Assembly: GCA_022651245.1 (NCBI GenBank)
Contig: JALCQM010000008.1
Location: 1 to 64,000, forward strand
Reading direction: 5' to 3'
DNA length: 64,000 nt
Source: Lactobacillus sp.
GTDB lineage: Bacteria > Bacillota > Bacilli > Lactobacillales > Lactobacillaceae
The notes below the pieces were generated by a model. The model saw nothing but the letters and a program-made list of their open reading frames with translations. It searched no databases and was not told where the DNA came from. Shown here one piece after another: positions 33,226-42,473 of this stretch (positions are counted from its first letter, which is position 1; the number at the start of each line of letters is the position of its first letter). The translations under genes were made by a program, and so were the position numbers.

Positions 33226-33783
33226 ATGATTTCTGTTAACGATTTTAAGAATGGCTTGACTATTGAAGTCGACCACGACTTATGGCGAATCGTCGAGTTC
33301 CAGCACGTTAAGCCGGGCAAGGGTTCTGCCTTCGTACGTTCCACTTTAAAGAACCTGCGGACCGGTGCGGTGCAGGAAAAGACGTTCCGTTCAACTGAAA
33401 AAGTTGAAAAAGCGCAGATCGATACCAAGACGATGCAATATTTATATGCTGATGGCGACTCGTATGTCTTCATGGATACAACAACATACGAGCAGCTGAC
33501 GTTACCGGGGGATTCGATCCGGGAACAGTTGAAGTATATGAAGGAAAACATGGAAGTGAAGATCATCATGCACGGTGCAGAGACGTTAGGCGTTGAAGTC
33601 CCGAACACGGTCGATCTAGCAGTCAAGGAAACCGAACCTGGTATCCGTGGGAACACCTCTTCTGGTGGTTCTAAGCCTGCAACCATGGAAACCGGTTTGG
33701 TCGTTCAGGTACCATTTTTCGTTAATGAAGGTGATGTGTTGACGGTCAACACGCAAGACGGGACATATATCTCCCGTGCCTAA
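33226..33783 (+). CDS. efp: Translation elongation factor P
   Basis: A 185-residue EF-P that relieves stalling at polyproline. Three domains: KOW-like (1-64), OB (65-127) and C-terminal OB (128-185). The modifiable loop reads [10 protein letters not shown], so the Lys at about position 32 is the expected site. The C-terminal motif [31 protein letters not shown] is intact. ATG follows GGAGG. Confidence 0.98.
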   Translation: MISVNDFKNGLTIEVDHDLWRIVEFQHVKPGKGSAFVRSTLKNLRTGAVQEKTFRSTEKVEKAQIDTKTMQYLYADGDSYVFMDTTTYEQLTLPGDSIREQLKYMKENMEVKIIMHGAETLGVEVPNTVDLAVKETEPGIRGNTSSGGSKPATMETGLVVQVPFFVNEGDVLTVNTQDGTYISRA

Positions 33784-33841
33784 CTGCGGCGTTGACGTTG
33801 CGATAGAATAAGTCGATAACAGTTTTCAAGGAGGCTGCCAC

Positions 33842-34276
33842 ATGGCTGAAGAAACAAATATCATACTTGCAAACCGTACGGATGCCCAAGGAACCATTGA
33901 AATCGTCCCAGAAGTATTGGAAGTGATTTTGGGCATCGCTGCAGTGCAAGTCGATGGGGTCTACCAGATGCGCGGCAGCCTGGCAAGTACCATCAATGCG
34001 TGGTTCGGTCGGGCTAACCACGGTAAAGGGGTTGAGCTGACCGTTGATGGGGAACAACTTAAGGCGGACGTTTATGTCTACTTGAATTACGGAGTGGCCG
34101 TCCCTAAAGTTGCTTTAGCGATGCAAGAACAGTTGCGCGAGCAGTTGTTATACATGACGGATCTGACGCTTGACACCGTTAATGTGCATGTTGTTGGCGT
34201 TGTGCCAGAAAAGGCACCGAAGATCGATCCCAATGACTTGTTCAAAGACGATAACGAAACCGAGGATGACGACTAA
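33842..34276 (+). CDS. yqhY: Asp23/Gls24-family protein YqhY
   Basis: A 144-residue Asp23/Gls24 protein. The family domain is at about 12-120 (TIEIVPEVLEVILGIAAVQVDGVYQMRG, then DVYVYLNYGVAVPKVALAMQEQL). The acidic tail ends KDDNETEDDD. In Bacillus, YqhY lies with accB-accC and nusB and its loss selects acetyl-CoA carboxylase mutants; here accBC are absent and nusB follows by one base. Function is inferred from that work only. A second family member, YloU, is at 55188. Confidence 0.93.
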   Translation: MAEETNIILANRTDAQGTIEIVPEVLEVILGIAAVQVDGVYQMRGSLASTINAWFGRANHGKGVELTVDGEQLKADVYVYLNYGVAVPKVALAMQEQLREQLLYMTDLTLDTVNVHVVGVVPEKAPKIDPNDLFKDDNETEDDD

Positions 34277-34277
34277 G

Positions 34278-34679
34278 ATGTTAGGCAGACACGAAATCCG
34301 CGAGGCAGCATTCAAAGCCTTGTTCGCTTTGAATGCAAACCCCGAGGCAGACCGAGACGCGGTTTATGCGGATGCATTACCGGCAGACATGGTAACGCCG
34401 ACTTATATGGTCGAATTAGTTGACGGGGTCTTGGCCAATCAAGCTGCGTTAGACGCCGCCATTGCGAGCAAATTGAAGGCTGGATGGCGGTTGGAGCGGT
34501 TGACAAAACCAGATCTGATCATGCTTCGCTTAGGGTTGTATGAGATTCAATATGAGGCATTACCTGATAAGGTTGCGATCAACGAAGCAATCGAGTTGGC
34601 CAAAAAGTATAGCGATGATCAGGCTGCGAAGTTTATTAATGGGATTTTGGCCCACTTCGTTAAAGCAGATCAAGCTTGA
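34278..34679 (+). CDS. nusB: Transcription antitermination factor NusB
   Basis: A 133-residue all-helical NusB that, with NusE, binds boxA of rRNA transcripts. It starts MLGRHEIREAAFKALFALNA and has the conserved LRLGLYEIQYEALPDKVAINEAIELAKKYSDD segment and FINGILAHF near the end. ATG 34278 directly follows the yqhY stop, so the two are translationally coupled. A terminator follows. Confidence 0.96.
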   Translation: MLGRHEIREAAFKALFALNANPEADRDAVYADALPADMVTPTYMVELVDGVLANQAALDAAIASKLKAGWRLERLTKPDLIMLRLGLYEIQYEALPDKVAINEAIELAKKYSDDQAAKFINGILAHFVKADQA

Positions 34680-34686
34680 TCCACAA

Positions 34687-34724
34687 AGCCGGGGCGCTCA
34701 GCGCGACCGGCTTTTCGCATTTTT
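34687..34724 (+). terminator. Terminator of the yqhY-nusB unit
   Basis: AGCCGG/CCGGCT stem with an inner GCGC-TCA-GCGC helix, then TTTTCGCATTTTT. Confidence 0.8.
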
Positions 34725-34800
34725 AGGGTGATACTAGATTTTTGTTACTGTATAATTGCATAATTGATGATAGGGGATTTCCCCGAGGAGGAGATTCAAT

Positions 34801-35658
34801 TTGACCACTGTACTCGACGGCAAGAAGACGGCAGACGCTTTGATGACGGATTTGAAGCACACCGTGACAACCTTGAAAGCACAAGGGGTAACACCAGCTT
34901 TAGCCGTGATTTTAGTGGGGGATGATCCCGCAAGCGCGATCTATGTGCGTAATAAACATCGGCGCGCTGAGAGTCTGGGAATCCGGTCGCTACAGATCCA
35001 GTTACCCGCCACAACGACTCAAACAGAATTGTTGGCCCGTATCGCGACGCTGAATGCTGATCCAACGGTTGATGGGATTCTTGTGCAGTTACCATTACCC
35101 GCAGGCATTGATGAGCAAGCCGTGATTCAGGCGATTTCACCGGAAAAAGACGTTGACGGGTTTCATCCTATCAATGTTGGTCGCTTGTGGACGAATTTGC
35201 CAGGTGTGGTCGCCTCGACCCCATATGGTATCATGGCGCTGTTAGCCTATTATGATATCGATGTGACCGGCATGAACGCCGTGATCGTTGGTCGTTCTAA
35301 TATCGTTGGGCGACCGATGGCGGCTTTGTTGTTGAACCATGATGCCACTGTGACCATGACGCATAGTCGCACTCAGGATCTCGCCGCTAAAACGCGGGCG
35401 GCTGATTTATTGATCGTGGCGACTGGACGAGCCGAAATGATCACGGCTGACATGGTAAAGCCTGGCGCCATTGTGATTGACGTCGGTATGGACCGCAACG
35501 CAGCGGGTAAGCTCGTTGGGGATGTTGATTATGCAGGGGTCGCACCGATTGCCAAAGCAATCACTCCAGTGCCTGGTGGCGTCGGCCCGATGACAATTGC
35601 AAGTTTAATGTTGCAAACTGTTGCAATAGCAAAGAGGCGTGTGCATGAGCGACAATGA
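34801..35658 (+). CDS. folD: Bifunctional methylene-THF dehydrogenase/cyclohydrolase FolD
   Basis: A 285-residue enzyme interconverting 5,10-methylene-, methenyl- and 10-formyl-THF. The active-site Lys lies in YVRNKHRRAESLGI (about 54), VDGILVQLPLP is the family signature (about 99-109), and PGGVGPMTIASLM ends the NADP domain. The start is TTG 34801, seven bases after GAGGAGGAG. It overlaps xseA by 14 bases. Confidence 0.96.
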   Translation: MTTVLDGKKTADALMTDLKHTVTTLKAQGVTPALAVILVGDDPASAIYVRNKHRRAESLGIRSLQIQLPATTTQTELLARIATLNADPTVDGILVQLPLPAGIDEQAVIQAISPEKDVDGFHPINVGRLWTNLPGVVASTPYGIMALLAYYDIDVTGMNAVIVGRSNIVGRPMAALLLNHDATVTMTHSRTQDLAAKTRAADLLIVATGRAEMITADMVKPGAIVIDVGMDRNAAGKLVGDVDYAGVAPIAKAITPVPGGVGPMTIASLMLQTVAIAKRRVHERQ

Positions 35659-36991
35659 GTATCTCAGTGTTTCGGCCCTGACTGCGTATTTAAAGCGTAA
35701 GTTCGATCAAGATCCATATCTCGGCCGTGTGTATTTGACCGGCGAATTATCAAATTTTCGCTTGCGACCGGGGCATCAATATTTTTCGCTTAAGGATGAT
35801 CACGCTAAAATCAGTGCCGTCGTGTTTAAAGCGGCGTTTGCAAAGCTGAAATTCACTCCCGAAGAAGGGATGAAGGTCATGGTGTGCGGCCGTGTGACGA
35901 TGTATCCGGCTTCGGGCCAGTATCAGATCGTGATCGAGCGGATGGAGCCAGATGGCGTCGGCGCCTTTTATCAAGCCTACGAACAACTTAAGGCTAAGCT
36001 TGAGAAGGAAGGGCTGTTCCAGAAAAATCAGCGTCCGTTGCCGCAGTTCCCGCGTCGTGTCGCAGTCATTACCAGTCCCAGTGGTGCCGTAATCCATGAC
36101 ATCATGACCACGGTAGCCCGGCGCTACCCGATTTTGCAGTTAACCTTATTCCCGGCCCAGGTGCAAGGAGATACCGCTGCTGATTCGTTAGTGATGCAGA
36201 TACAGCGCGTCACTGCGATGGGCAATTTTGACGCGCTGATTATCGGCCGTGGGGGTGGCTCGATTGAGGATTTGTGGCCGTTCAACGAAGAGCGTGTGGC
36301 GCGGGCATTGGCAGAAACGCCGATGCCGGTGGTGAGTTCTGTTGGTCATGAAACAGATACGACAATCGTGGACTTTGTCGCAGACCACCGCGCCGCGACG
36401 CCGACGGCCGCAGCGGAGTTGGTGACCCCAATTACCTTAGTGGATGCCTTGAATGGGATCGCGCAGTATCGTTCTCGGCTTGGCGTGGCGATGCAGACGC
36501 GGTTAGCGGGCCTTCAAGAACGAGTGGCTCGTGTTGGGCATAGCGTTGTGTTGACCCAGCCAGGCAGACTGTATGAACAGCAGAGTCAGACGGTTGATCG
36601 GCTCAAAATGCGACTCCAACAAGCGATGCAAACACAAGTGCAGACACTCGAGCACCGTTTGTCATTATGTGCCGCGGGGTTGACCCCGCGTCGCCTACAA
36701 TTGCGCTTGGTGGCGAGCCAACAGGCCGTATCGTCTGCGCATCAACGGTTGTTACACGCGACCACGACAACGATCGCGCAGCGCCGGCAGCGATTTGCCG
36801 CGGCGGCAGAGGGGCTAGATCACCTCAGCCCGTTGAAGATCCTTGGCCGGGGGTATACCTATGTCACAGATGACGCAGGGAAGATGTTAAAACGTGAAGC
36901 AGATTATCACAGTGGCCATGAGGCAATCGTGCATACGATGGACGGGACGGTACCAGTTCGAATTCTAGAAAGGAAGCAAGAGAATGGCTGA
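35645..36991 (+). CDS. xseA: Exodeoxyribonuclease VII large subunit
   Basis: A 448-residue subunit: N-terminal OB domain binding ssDNA (about 5-100), then the catalytic domain with GRGGGSIEDLWPFNEE (about 200-215) and HETDTTIVDFVADHRAATPTAAAE, followed by a long coiled-coil region (about 270-400) that wraps XseB. ATG 35645 follows GAGGCG, two codons after a TTG/ATG alternative. It overlaps folD and xseB. Confidence 0.96.
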   Translation: MSDNEYLSVSALTAYLKRKFDQDPYLGRVYLTGELSNFRLRPGHQYFSLKDDHAKISAVVFKAAFAKLKFTPEEGMKVMVCGRVTMYPASGQYQIVIERMEPDGVGAFYQAYEQLKAKLEKEGLFQKNQRPLPQFPRRVAVITSPSGAVIHDIMTTVARRYPILQLTLFPAQVQGDTAADSLVMQIQRVTAMGNFDALIIGRGGGSIEDLWPFNEERVARALAETPMPVVSSVGHETDTTIVDFVADHRAATPTAAAELVTPITLVDALNGIAQYRSRLGVAMQTRLAGLQERVARVGHSVVLTQPGRLYEQQSQTVDRLKMRLQQAMQTQVQTLEHRLSLCAAGLTPRRLQLRLVASQQAVSSAHQRLLHATTTTIAQRRQRFAAAAEGLDHLSPLKILGRGYTYVTDDAGKMLKREADYHSGHEAIVHTMDGTVPVRILERKQENG

Positions 36992-37208
36992 ACCAACATT
37001 TGAAGAAAACTTGGCCCAACTTGAGCAGATCGTTGCGCAGTTAGAACAAGGTGATGTGCCTTTGGAAGAAGCACTCAAGCAATTCAAGACAGGCGTCCAG
37101 TTGAGTCAGAAATTAGAAAAAACACTTAAAGATGCCGAACAGGCGGTCACAACGATGGTCACTGAGGATGGTCAGACGCAATTGTTCGATCAAGAGAACA
37201 ATGCTTGA
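36984..37208 (+). CDS. xseB: Exodeoxyribonuclease VII small subunit
   Basis: A 74-residue helical-hairpin protein that assembles around XseA. The family motif FEENLAQLEQIVAQLEQGDVPLEEALKQF fills residues 5-33. ATG 36984 overlaps the xseA end, and its stop overlaps the ispA start, giving a tightly coupled set. Confidence 0.96.
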   Translation: MAEPTFEENLAQLEQIVAQLEQGDVPLEEALKQFKTGVQLSQKLEKTLKDAEQAVTTMVTEDGQTQLFDQENNA

Positions 37209-38070
37209 GCCGCAAACACAAGCCTTTCGACCGGCAGTGATGGCGACGATCGAGGCGTATTTGCAAACCATAACGGTGCCTAATTTGGCGGCGGCAATGC
37301 GTTATTCACTGACCGCCGGCGGCAAGCGGCTGCGACCGTTGCTATTGTTGGCCGTAGTTGATTCTTATGGTGGTGACGTTAACCGCGCAATGCCTGCGGC
37401 AGCAGGGCTAGAATGTTTGCATACCTATTCGTTGATCCATGATGATTTGCCGGCAATGGATAACGATGACCGACGTCGCGGACAACCAACGAGCCATAAG
37501 CAATTCGGTGAGGCATTAGCGATCCTAGCAGGTGATGCGCTGCAAAGCGCTGCATTTGAGTTACTGACACAAACCGTGACGACACCTGCACGGTTGGCAG
37601 AGGGCTTGCGTATTTTCGCACAGGCCGTTGGTGCTAAGGGGATGGTTGGTGGACAAGTTTTGGATATGCAAGGGGAGCACCAGCATTTGACGCTACAAGA
37701 GTTGCAGCATTTGCATGCGTTAAAAACGGGTGCCTTGATCGAGGCCGCGGTGGCGCTAGGGGCGCTTTTGGCGCCGGTTACGGCTGCCGATCGTCAAGCA
37801 TTGCAACGCTTTGCGGCAGCTTTTGGGATCGCTTTTCAGATTCAAGATGATATCAACGACGTGACGAAGACTAGTGCTGAGTTGGGCAAAACAGCCAATA
37901 AAGACATTGGAGAACATAAGAATACGTATCCTGGCTTATTAGGCTTGGTCCAAGCGCGAGCCGCTTTAGCTGCTCAGGTCGGTCAAGCGCAGGCGGCCTT
38001 AGCCGAGTTATCGCGGCCAGTGCCGCAACTAGCCGCATTTTTAACGTATTTTGATGAGGAGAACGCATGA
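37201..38070 (+). CDS. ispA: Polyprenyl (geranyl/farnesyl) diphosphate synthase
   Basis: A 289-residue trans-prenyltransferase making FPP from IPP and DMAPP. The first Asp-rich motif is HDDLPAMDNDDRRRG (about 77-91), the second is QIQDDINDVT (about 218-227), and GGKRLRPLL is the substrate-binding start. The two residues before the first DDxxD are His and Asp, with Ser-Leu-Ile upstream, as in bacterial FPP synthase type. ATG 37201 overlaps the xseB stop. Confidence 0.95.
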   Translation: MLEPQTQAFRPAVMATIEAYLQTITVPNLAAAMRYSLTAGGKRLRPLLLLAVVDSYGGDVNRAMPAAAGLECLHTYSLIHDDLPAMDNDDRRRGQPTSHKQFGEALAILAGDALQSAAFELLTQTVTTPARLAEGLRIFAQAVGAKGMVGGQVLDMQGEHQHLTLQELQHLHALKTGALIEAAVALGALLAPVTAADRQALQRFAAAFGIAFQIQDDINDVTKTSAELGKTANKDIGEHKNTYPGLLGLVQARAALAAQVGQAQAALAELSRPVPQLAAFLTYFDEENA

Positions 38071-38888
38071 GTAAAGAACGGATCGATGTCCTATTGGTCG
38101 AGCAAGGGTTATTTCTATCTCGCGAGCAAGCCAAACGGGCAGTTATGGCCGGCGAAGTCTATGATCAAAACAATGAGCGGCTGGATAAGCCTGGCGTGAA
38201 GATTGCCGCGGACAGTATTTTACACGTTAAAGGCAAAACGATGCCTTATGTCAGTCGCGGGGGCCTGAAGTTAGCTAAAGCGTTAACGGTTTTTGATATC
38301 GATTTGACTGGGAAGACGGTTTTGGACATCGGGGCTTCGACTGGTGGCTTCACGGATGTGGCGCTACAAAATGGTGCGAAACAAAGTTATGCGTTAGACG
38401 TTGGCTACAATCAGCTGGCCTGGAAATTACGCGAAGATCCGCGCGTCATCGTGATGGAACGCGTGAATTTCCGTTATAGCCAGCCGGAAGACTTTACACA
38501 AGGCCCGGTCGAATTTGCCATGACGGATGTCTCCTTTATCTCGTTGAAGTTGATCTTACCGCCACTGAAAGCCATCCTACAGCCTGCCGGCCATGCGGTG
38601 GCCTTGATCAAGCCACAGTTTGAAGCTGGCCCCGCCAATGTAGGTAAAAAAGGGATCGTTCGTGATCCAGCAGTTCACCGTGACGTTTTAAAAACGATCG
38701 TTGATTTCAGTTTAGCAGCGGGATACAACGTCTTGGGGTTAGACTATAGTCCAATCAAAGGTGGCGAAGGCAACATCGAATTTTTGATTCATCTTCAAAA
38801 TGGAGCGGAAAAAGGGGTGCTATCCCCAGCCGTCAGCATTGACGAAACGCTAGCGCGGGCATACGAAGAGTTGAAGCCGAAACACTAA
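38067..38888 (+). CDS. tlyA: TlyA/YqxC-family rRNA methyltransferase (S4 plus FtsJ domain)
   Basis: A 273-residue SAM-dependent 2'-O-methyltransferase. The S4 RNA-binding domain is at 1-65 (RIDVLLVEQGLFLSREQAKRAVMAGEVY). The FtsJ fold follows with SAM motif VLDIGASTGGFTDVALQNGA and catalytic Lys residues in SRGGLKLAKAL and ALIKPQFEAG, with TDVSFISLKLILP between. Targets in other bacteria are 16S C1409 and 23S C1920; here unproven. The ATG overlaps the ispA stop, and argR follows. Confidence 0.92.
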   Translation: MSKERIDVLLVEQGLFLSREQAKRAVMAGEVYDQNNERLDKPGVKIAADSILHVKGKTMPYVSRGGLKLAKALTVFDIDLTGKTVLDIGASTGGFTDVALQNGAKQSYALDVGYNQLAWKLREDPRVIVMERVNFRYSQPEDFTQGPVEFAMTDVSFISLKLILPPLKAILQPAGHAVALIKPQFEAGPANVGKKGIVRDPAVHRDVLKTIVDFSLAAGYNVLGLDYSPIKGGEGNIEFLIHLQNGAEKGVLSPAVSIDETLARAYEELKPKH

Positions 38889-38902
38889 TGTATATCTATG
38901 CA
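38889..38902 (+). promoter_or_regulatory. Possible ARG box upstream of argR
   Basis: TGTATATCTATGCA is a near-perfect 14-base palindrome similar in shape to ArgR operators, 63 bases before argR. Only one clear copy was seen, with CAAATTATTCAAG close by as a weaker partner. Confidence 0.35.
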
Positions 38903-38964
38903 GAAACTAGCCAAATTATTCAAGTTGCGTTAAGCTGGTAGTATCTTAAAGCGAGACGGGTGAC

Positions 38965-39420
38965 ATGATGCAAAAGAGTGAACGTCAGGCGTATATCCGC
39001 CAATTGATTCAAGACCAAGTGATCGAGCGTCAAAGTGATTTTGTAACGGCTTTAGAGGGTCAAGGCGTACCAGTCACACAAGCAACGATCTCACGGGATA
39101 TCAAGGATATGCAGCTTGTGAAAGTGCCGATGCCTAATGGTCGCTACCGTTACAGCATGCCGCCAGAGAAACAATTGGCCCCGCTGGATAAGTTGCGGCG
39201 TACGATGGCGGCTTCTTATCGGCACGGGGATACGATGGATCAATTCGTTCATTTGGTGATGAATCCAGGCACGGCCCCGGCAGTGGGAAACTTGATCGAT
39301 CAGCTGGAAGATCAGCGCATTTTTGCGACGATCGCAGGAGATGCTGCGATCTTGATCGTATGCCGGTCAGTAGAAGCAGCCGGCTCCGTGTTAGAGATGT
39401 TTGACGCGATGGTGGGGTGA
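38965..39420 (+). CDS. argR: Arginine repressor ArgR
   Basis: A 151-residue hexameric regulator of arginine synthesis and catabolism. Winged helix at about 1-65 (RQAYIRQLIQDQVIERQSDFV, ISRDIKDMQLVKVP), linker, and C-terminal arginine-binding hexamerization domain with GTAPAVGNLIDQLEDQRIFATIAGDAAILIVCR. The last domain has the Gly-Asp pair that contacts arginine. ATGATG gives two possible starts. It precedes recN, the conserved pair in Bacilli, by five bases. Confidence 0.95.
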   Translation: MMQKSERQAYIRQLIQDQVIERQSDFVTALEGQGVPVTQATISRDIKDMQLVKVPMPNGRYRYSMPPEKQLAPLDKLRRTMAASYRHGDTMDQFVHLVMNPGTAPAVGNLIDQLEDQRIFATIAGDAAILIVCRSVEAAGSVLEMFDAMVG

Positions 39421-39424
39421 TTTG

Positions 39425-41131
39425 GTGCTGCAAGAATTAGTGATTCATGATTTTGCGATTATTGAATCTTTAGAGGTCGGCTTTGATCAAGGAATGACCG
39501 CCTTGACCGGGGAAACCGGTGCAGGAAAATCAATCATAATCGATGCGGTCAGTCTGTTGGCTGGCGGCCGGGGGAGTGCTGACTTCGTGCGCACCGGTGC
39601 AGCTAAGGCGACTTTAGAAGGGTTGTTTGACGCGACAAGCAACCCTAAAACGGCACAGGTGTTAACGCAGTATGGCTTAGTTAGTGACGACAACAGCGTG
39701 TTGTTGCAGCGAGATATTTATGCAAGTGGGCGTAACCTCTGTCGGGTCAATGGCCACTTGGTGAATACGGCGACCCTACGTGAAGTGGGGGAAACCTTGG
39801 TCGACATTCATGGGCAAAATGAGCACCAGCAGTTGATTCATCCGGAATCTCACCTCGGCTTACTTGATCAGTATGCCGGCGAAACCGTTCAAAAATTACG
39901 TCAACAGTATCACGAGCTGTATGCGCGCTACCAACGTGCCAGCGCTGCCTTGCATAAGAAACAAGAAAACGAGCAGGAATGGGCACAACGGCTAGACATG
40001 CTACAGTTTCAAGTTCAGGAAATTCATAATGCTGATTTGAAGCCTGGTGAAGAAAATGCCTTGTTAGCTGAGCGAGAGCGACTCAGTAATTATCAAAAAA
40101 TTGCGGCGGCATTAAACGGCAGTTATGCCATATTGGCCAATGAAACAGTCAACCCACTTGACCAAGTTGCTGAGGCGATGCGGACGATGCAAGGAATTGC
40201 AGAGTTAGACGATGCCTACCACGCGATCGCTGGTGAGTTGGAATCGGCCTATTATAGTTTGCAAGACGTGCAAACAGAGCTGTCTCGGCAAGTTGATGAC
40301 TTGTCGTGGGATGAGGGCCGGCTAGATGAAGTCGAAAAGCGGCTAGAGTTGTTCGTCCAGTTGAAGCGCAAGTATGGGGATAGTATTGATGCCGTCATCG
40401 CATACGGTGAAAAGGCGGCAGCCGAGTTACAGACGATGCAAGTGACAGAAGCGGACGCAGAAGGCCTCGGACAACAAGTCGAGCAGCAACGCACGGACTT
40501 ACTCGCTTTAGGTGAGCGCTTAAGCCAGGCGCGTCAGCATTCGTCGCGGGCACTTGTCAAAGCAATTCATCAACAATTGGCCGCACTTTACATGGCAAAG
40601 ACAGTTTTTTCAGTGAATTTTTCGCGCCTCGAAGGGGCCCACCTTGGACCGGAAGGGGTGGATGGTGTCGAATTTTACATTCAAACCAATCCGGGTGAAG
40701 CGGCCAAGCCTTTAGCAAAAATTGCCAGTGGCGGGGAGCTGTCACGGATTATGTTGGCGTTGAAGACGATTTTTGCGAAGTCTGATGGCGTGACGAGCAT
40801 TATTTTTGACGAAGTCGATACCGGTGTTTCTGGACGGGTTGCCCAGGCAATTGCTAATAAGATCTCGACTATCGCCCAACATTCGCAGGTGCTGTGCATC
40901 ACCCACCTGCCACAAGTTGCAGCCATGAGTGACCACGAATTCTTGATTCAAAAAGAAGTTCAAAAAGGCCGGACCAAAACACGAGTGGTGCGCCTGGATC
41001 ATAAGCAACGTGTGGTTGAAATTGCCCGGATGGTGGCAGGGGATACGATCACTGATTTAGCGACGAAGCATGCTGAGGAGTTGTTGGCGTTGGCTGAGCA
41101 AACAAAAGCACAGTTACGGGTGGCGGATTGA
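39425..41131 (+). CDS. recN: DNA repair protein RecN
   Basis: A 568-residue SMC-like repair ATPase acting on double-strand breaks. Walker A GETGAGKSIIIDAV (about 32-45), long coiled-coil arms (about 150-400), signature KIASGGELSRIMLALK and Walker B IIFDEVDTGVSGRVA. The start is GTG 39425, six bases after GGGGTG, or TTG one codon earlier. It overlaps nothing after argR, and a long hairpin lies downstream. Confidence 0.96.
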   Translation: MLQELVIHDFAIIESLEVGFDQGMTALTGETGAGKSIIIDAVSLLAGGRGSADFVRTGAAKATLEGLFDATSNPKTAQVLTQYGLVSDDNSVLLQRDIYASGRNLCRVNGHLVNTATLREVGETLVDIHGQNEHQQLIHPESHLGLLDQYAGETVQKLRQQYHELYARYQRASAALHKKQENEQEWAQRLDMLQFQVQEIHNADLKPGEENALLAERERLSNYQKIAAALNGSYAILANETVNPLDQVAEAMRTMQGIAELDDAYHAIAGELESAYYSLQDVQTELSRQVDDLSWDEGRLDEVEKRLELFVQLKRKYGDSIDAVIAYGEKAAAELQTMQVTEADAEGLGQQVEQQRTDLLALGERLSQARQHSSRALVKAIHQQLAALYMAKTVFSVNFSRLEGAHLGPEGVDGVEFYIQTNPGEAAKPLAKIASGGELSRIMLALKTIFAKSDGVTSIIFDEVDTGVSGRVAQAIANKISTIAQHSQVLCITHLPQVAAMSDHEFLIQKEVQKGRTKTRVVRLDHKQRVVEIARMVAGDTITDLATKHAEELLALAEQTKAQLRVAD

Positions 41132-41179
41132 TACGACCAGATCGTCTCGTTTGCAGTTTATGCCCCAGGACGACAAATA

Positions 41180-41224
41180 GCGCCCCTTGTCAAAATCCCG
41201 ATTTTCGGGTTTGATAAGGGGCGC
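41180..41224. repeat. Long intergenic hairpin (class B, copy 3)
   Basis: GCGCCCCTTGTCAAAATCCCG and CGGGTTTGATAAGGGGCGC pair almost perfectly around ATTTT. It lies between convergent recN and the 99-residue hypothetical gene. There is no T tract on the forward strand. Confidence 0.78.
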
Positions 41225-41344
41225 CGCTTGTATACTAGCCATTGTGCTTGCTGGTGGTAGGGCGTGTCTTTTAATGACGCAAAATGATCATCCTAGTACG
41301 CTTGGACCGCTGATCATGTCGCTGTAGACAAAAGATGGTTAGGT

Positions 41345-41644
41345 TTAAACCCGTTGAAGAAAACTTAGCTGGGCTTGGTCGACGACGCGGTAGACGTTGC
41401 TGCGGTAGGCTTTAAGTAAGAAGCGTTGAGCGTCGAGCTGTCGCGTAAAAGTACCTACGATCGGGGCTTGCTCATCTTTGAAGAACGCCGCAATGCGGTA
41501 GTGTCGGGTCAAGCTTTGCTGTGTGAAGAATTGGAGCTGAGTTGCCGGCATGCTTAAGGCCGGGTCTTCTAATGCGAAGAATTGGCGGTATGATGCGACC
41601 AAGTTGGCTTTTACCGTTTGTAGTGTTTGGGCTTTATTTTCCAT
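41345..41644 (-). CDS. Conserved-looking hypothetical protein, 99 residues
   Basis: The product starts MENKAQTLQTVKANLVASYR and ends QAQLSFLQRV. It is soluble, with helical ends and a central beta segment (HYRIAAFFKDEQAPIVGTFTRQLDAQRF). ATG 41644 follows GGAGGGG; a reading of six more codons would start inside the ribosome site. No family was recognised. It is convergent with recN and divergent from the patatin gene. Confidence 0.7.
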   Translation of the reverse strand: MENKAQTLQTVKANLVASYRQFFALEDPALSMPATQLQFFTQQSLTRHYRIAAFFKDEQAPIVGTFTRQLDAQRFLLKAYRSNVYRVVDQAQLSFLQRV

Positions 41645-41747
41645 TAGGACCCCTCCGAACATTTGTTTGTGACTTCATTATACGAACGTGCGTTCTGAAA
41701 CGCAAGTCTTTTTATTTAAAATAATGACAAGATGGGAGATCACGGTC

Positions 41748-42419
41748 ATGGCATTGGCAATTGTATTCGGGGGCGGGGGTGCGCGCGGCGCGTTTCAAGC
41801 CGGCGTATGGGAAGTGTTAGCACCATATTTAAACCCGCGTTTTGTGATCGGGAGTTCGATCGGGGCAGTCAATGCCTGGGCGACCACTCGCTTAGAGGCG
41901 GGGTTGCTGTGCCAATGGTGGCGCACGCAGGCACCAAAGCACGTTTTGCCTTATGAACAAGATGCTTTAAAGACGCCGCTGACTCGGCTAGCGGCGCTTC
42001 CACAACTGCATTCTTGGCCAGCCCTAGCCGTATGCACGCCGTTGGGGAAAAGTCGTCCGCATACTGTGACATTGACTCCGGATCAGGCTGCAATGTGGCT
42101 GACGGCAAGCTGTGCCCTACCTGGGTGGTTTGCACCGGTCCGTGTGGCGGGAAAACCGTATGTTGATGGGGGCGTCCTTAACGATTTACCTGTTGCGATT
42201 GCTCGCGAGCTTGGTGCAACTGAGATCTTAGCAATCGGGGCCGGTGGTTTGGGCCCGACGCCTGATGCCAAGGGTGTCCCATGTATTTTGCCACCTACTG
42301 GATTGGGGCGAATGTTCGATTGGTCCCTTGCTGCCCGCAGCCGCGCGTTGGCTGCTGGACGCCAGGCTGGATTGGCCTGGATGGCTACCAATGAATTTCG
42401 CCGGCTAGTTGAAATCTAG
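41748..42419 (+). CDS. Patatin-like phospholipase
   Basis: A 223-residue patatin-family serine lipase. The oxyanion loop is FGGGGARGAFQAGV at 6-19, the nucleophile elbow is GSSIGAVNA (Ser about 41), and the dyad Asp is in VDGGVLNDLP (about 140). It is shorter than RssA/NTE-like proteins (about 250-300), having only the core. ATG 41748 follows GGGAG; an earlier in-frame GTG/ATG has no ribosome site. It is separate from gmk by 54 bases. Substrate unknown. Confidence 0.87.
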   Translation: MALAIVFGGGGARGAFQAGVWEVLAPYLNPRFVIGSSIGAVNAWATTRLEAGLLCQWWRTQAPKHVLPYEQDALKTPLTRLAALPQLHSWPALAVCTPLGKSRPHTVTLTPDQAAMWLTASCALPGWFAPVRVAGKPYVDGGVLNDLPVAIARELGATEILAIGAGGLGPTPDAKGVPCILPPTGLGRMFDWSLAARSRALAAGRQAGLAWMATNEFRRLVEI

Positions 42420-42473
42420 GTCAAAAAAGTGCAGAATGTAAAATAACACTACAGGGATGAGAGAGGTTAAAGC

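Noticed and set aside
33192-33686. 164-codon minus-strand frame opposite efp
   Set aside because: Antisense of efp, no start signal, low-complexity composition.
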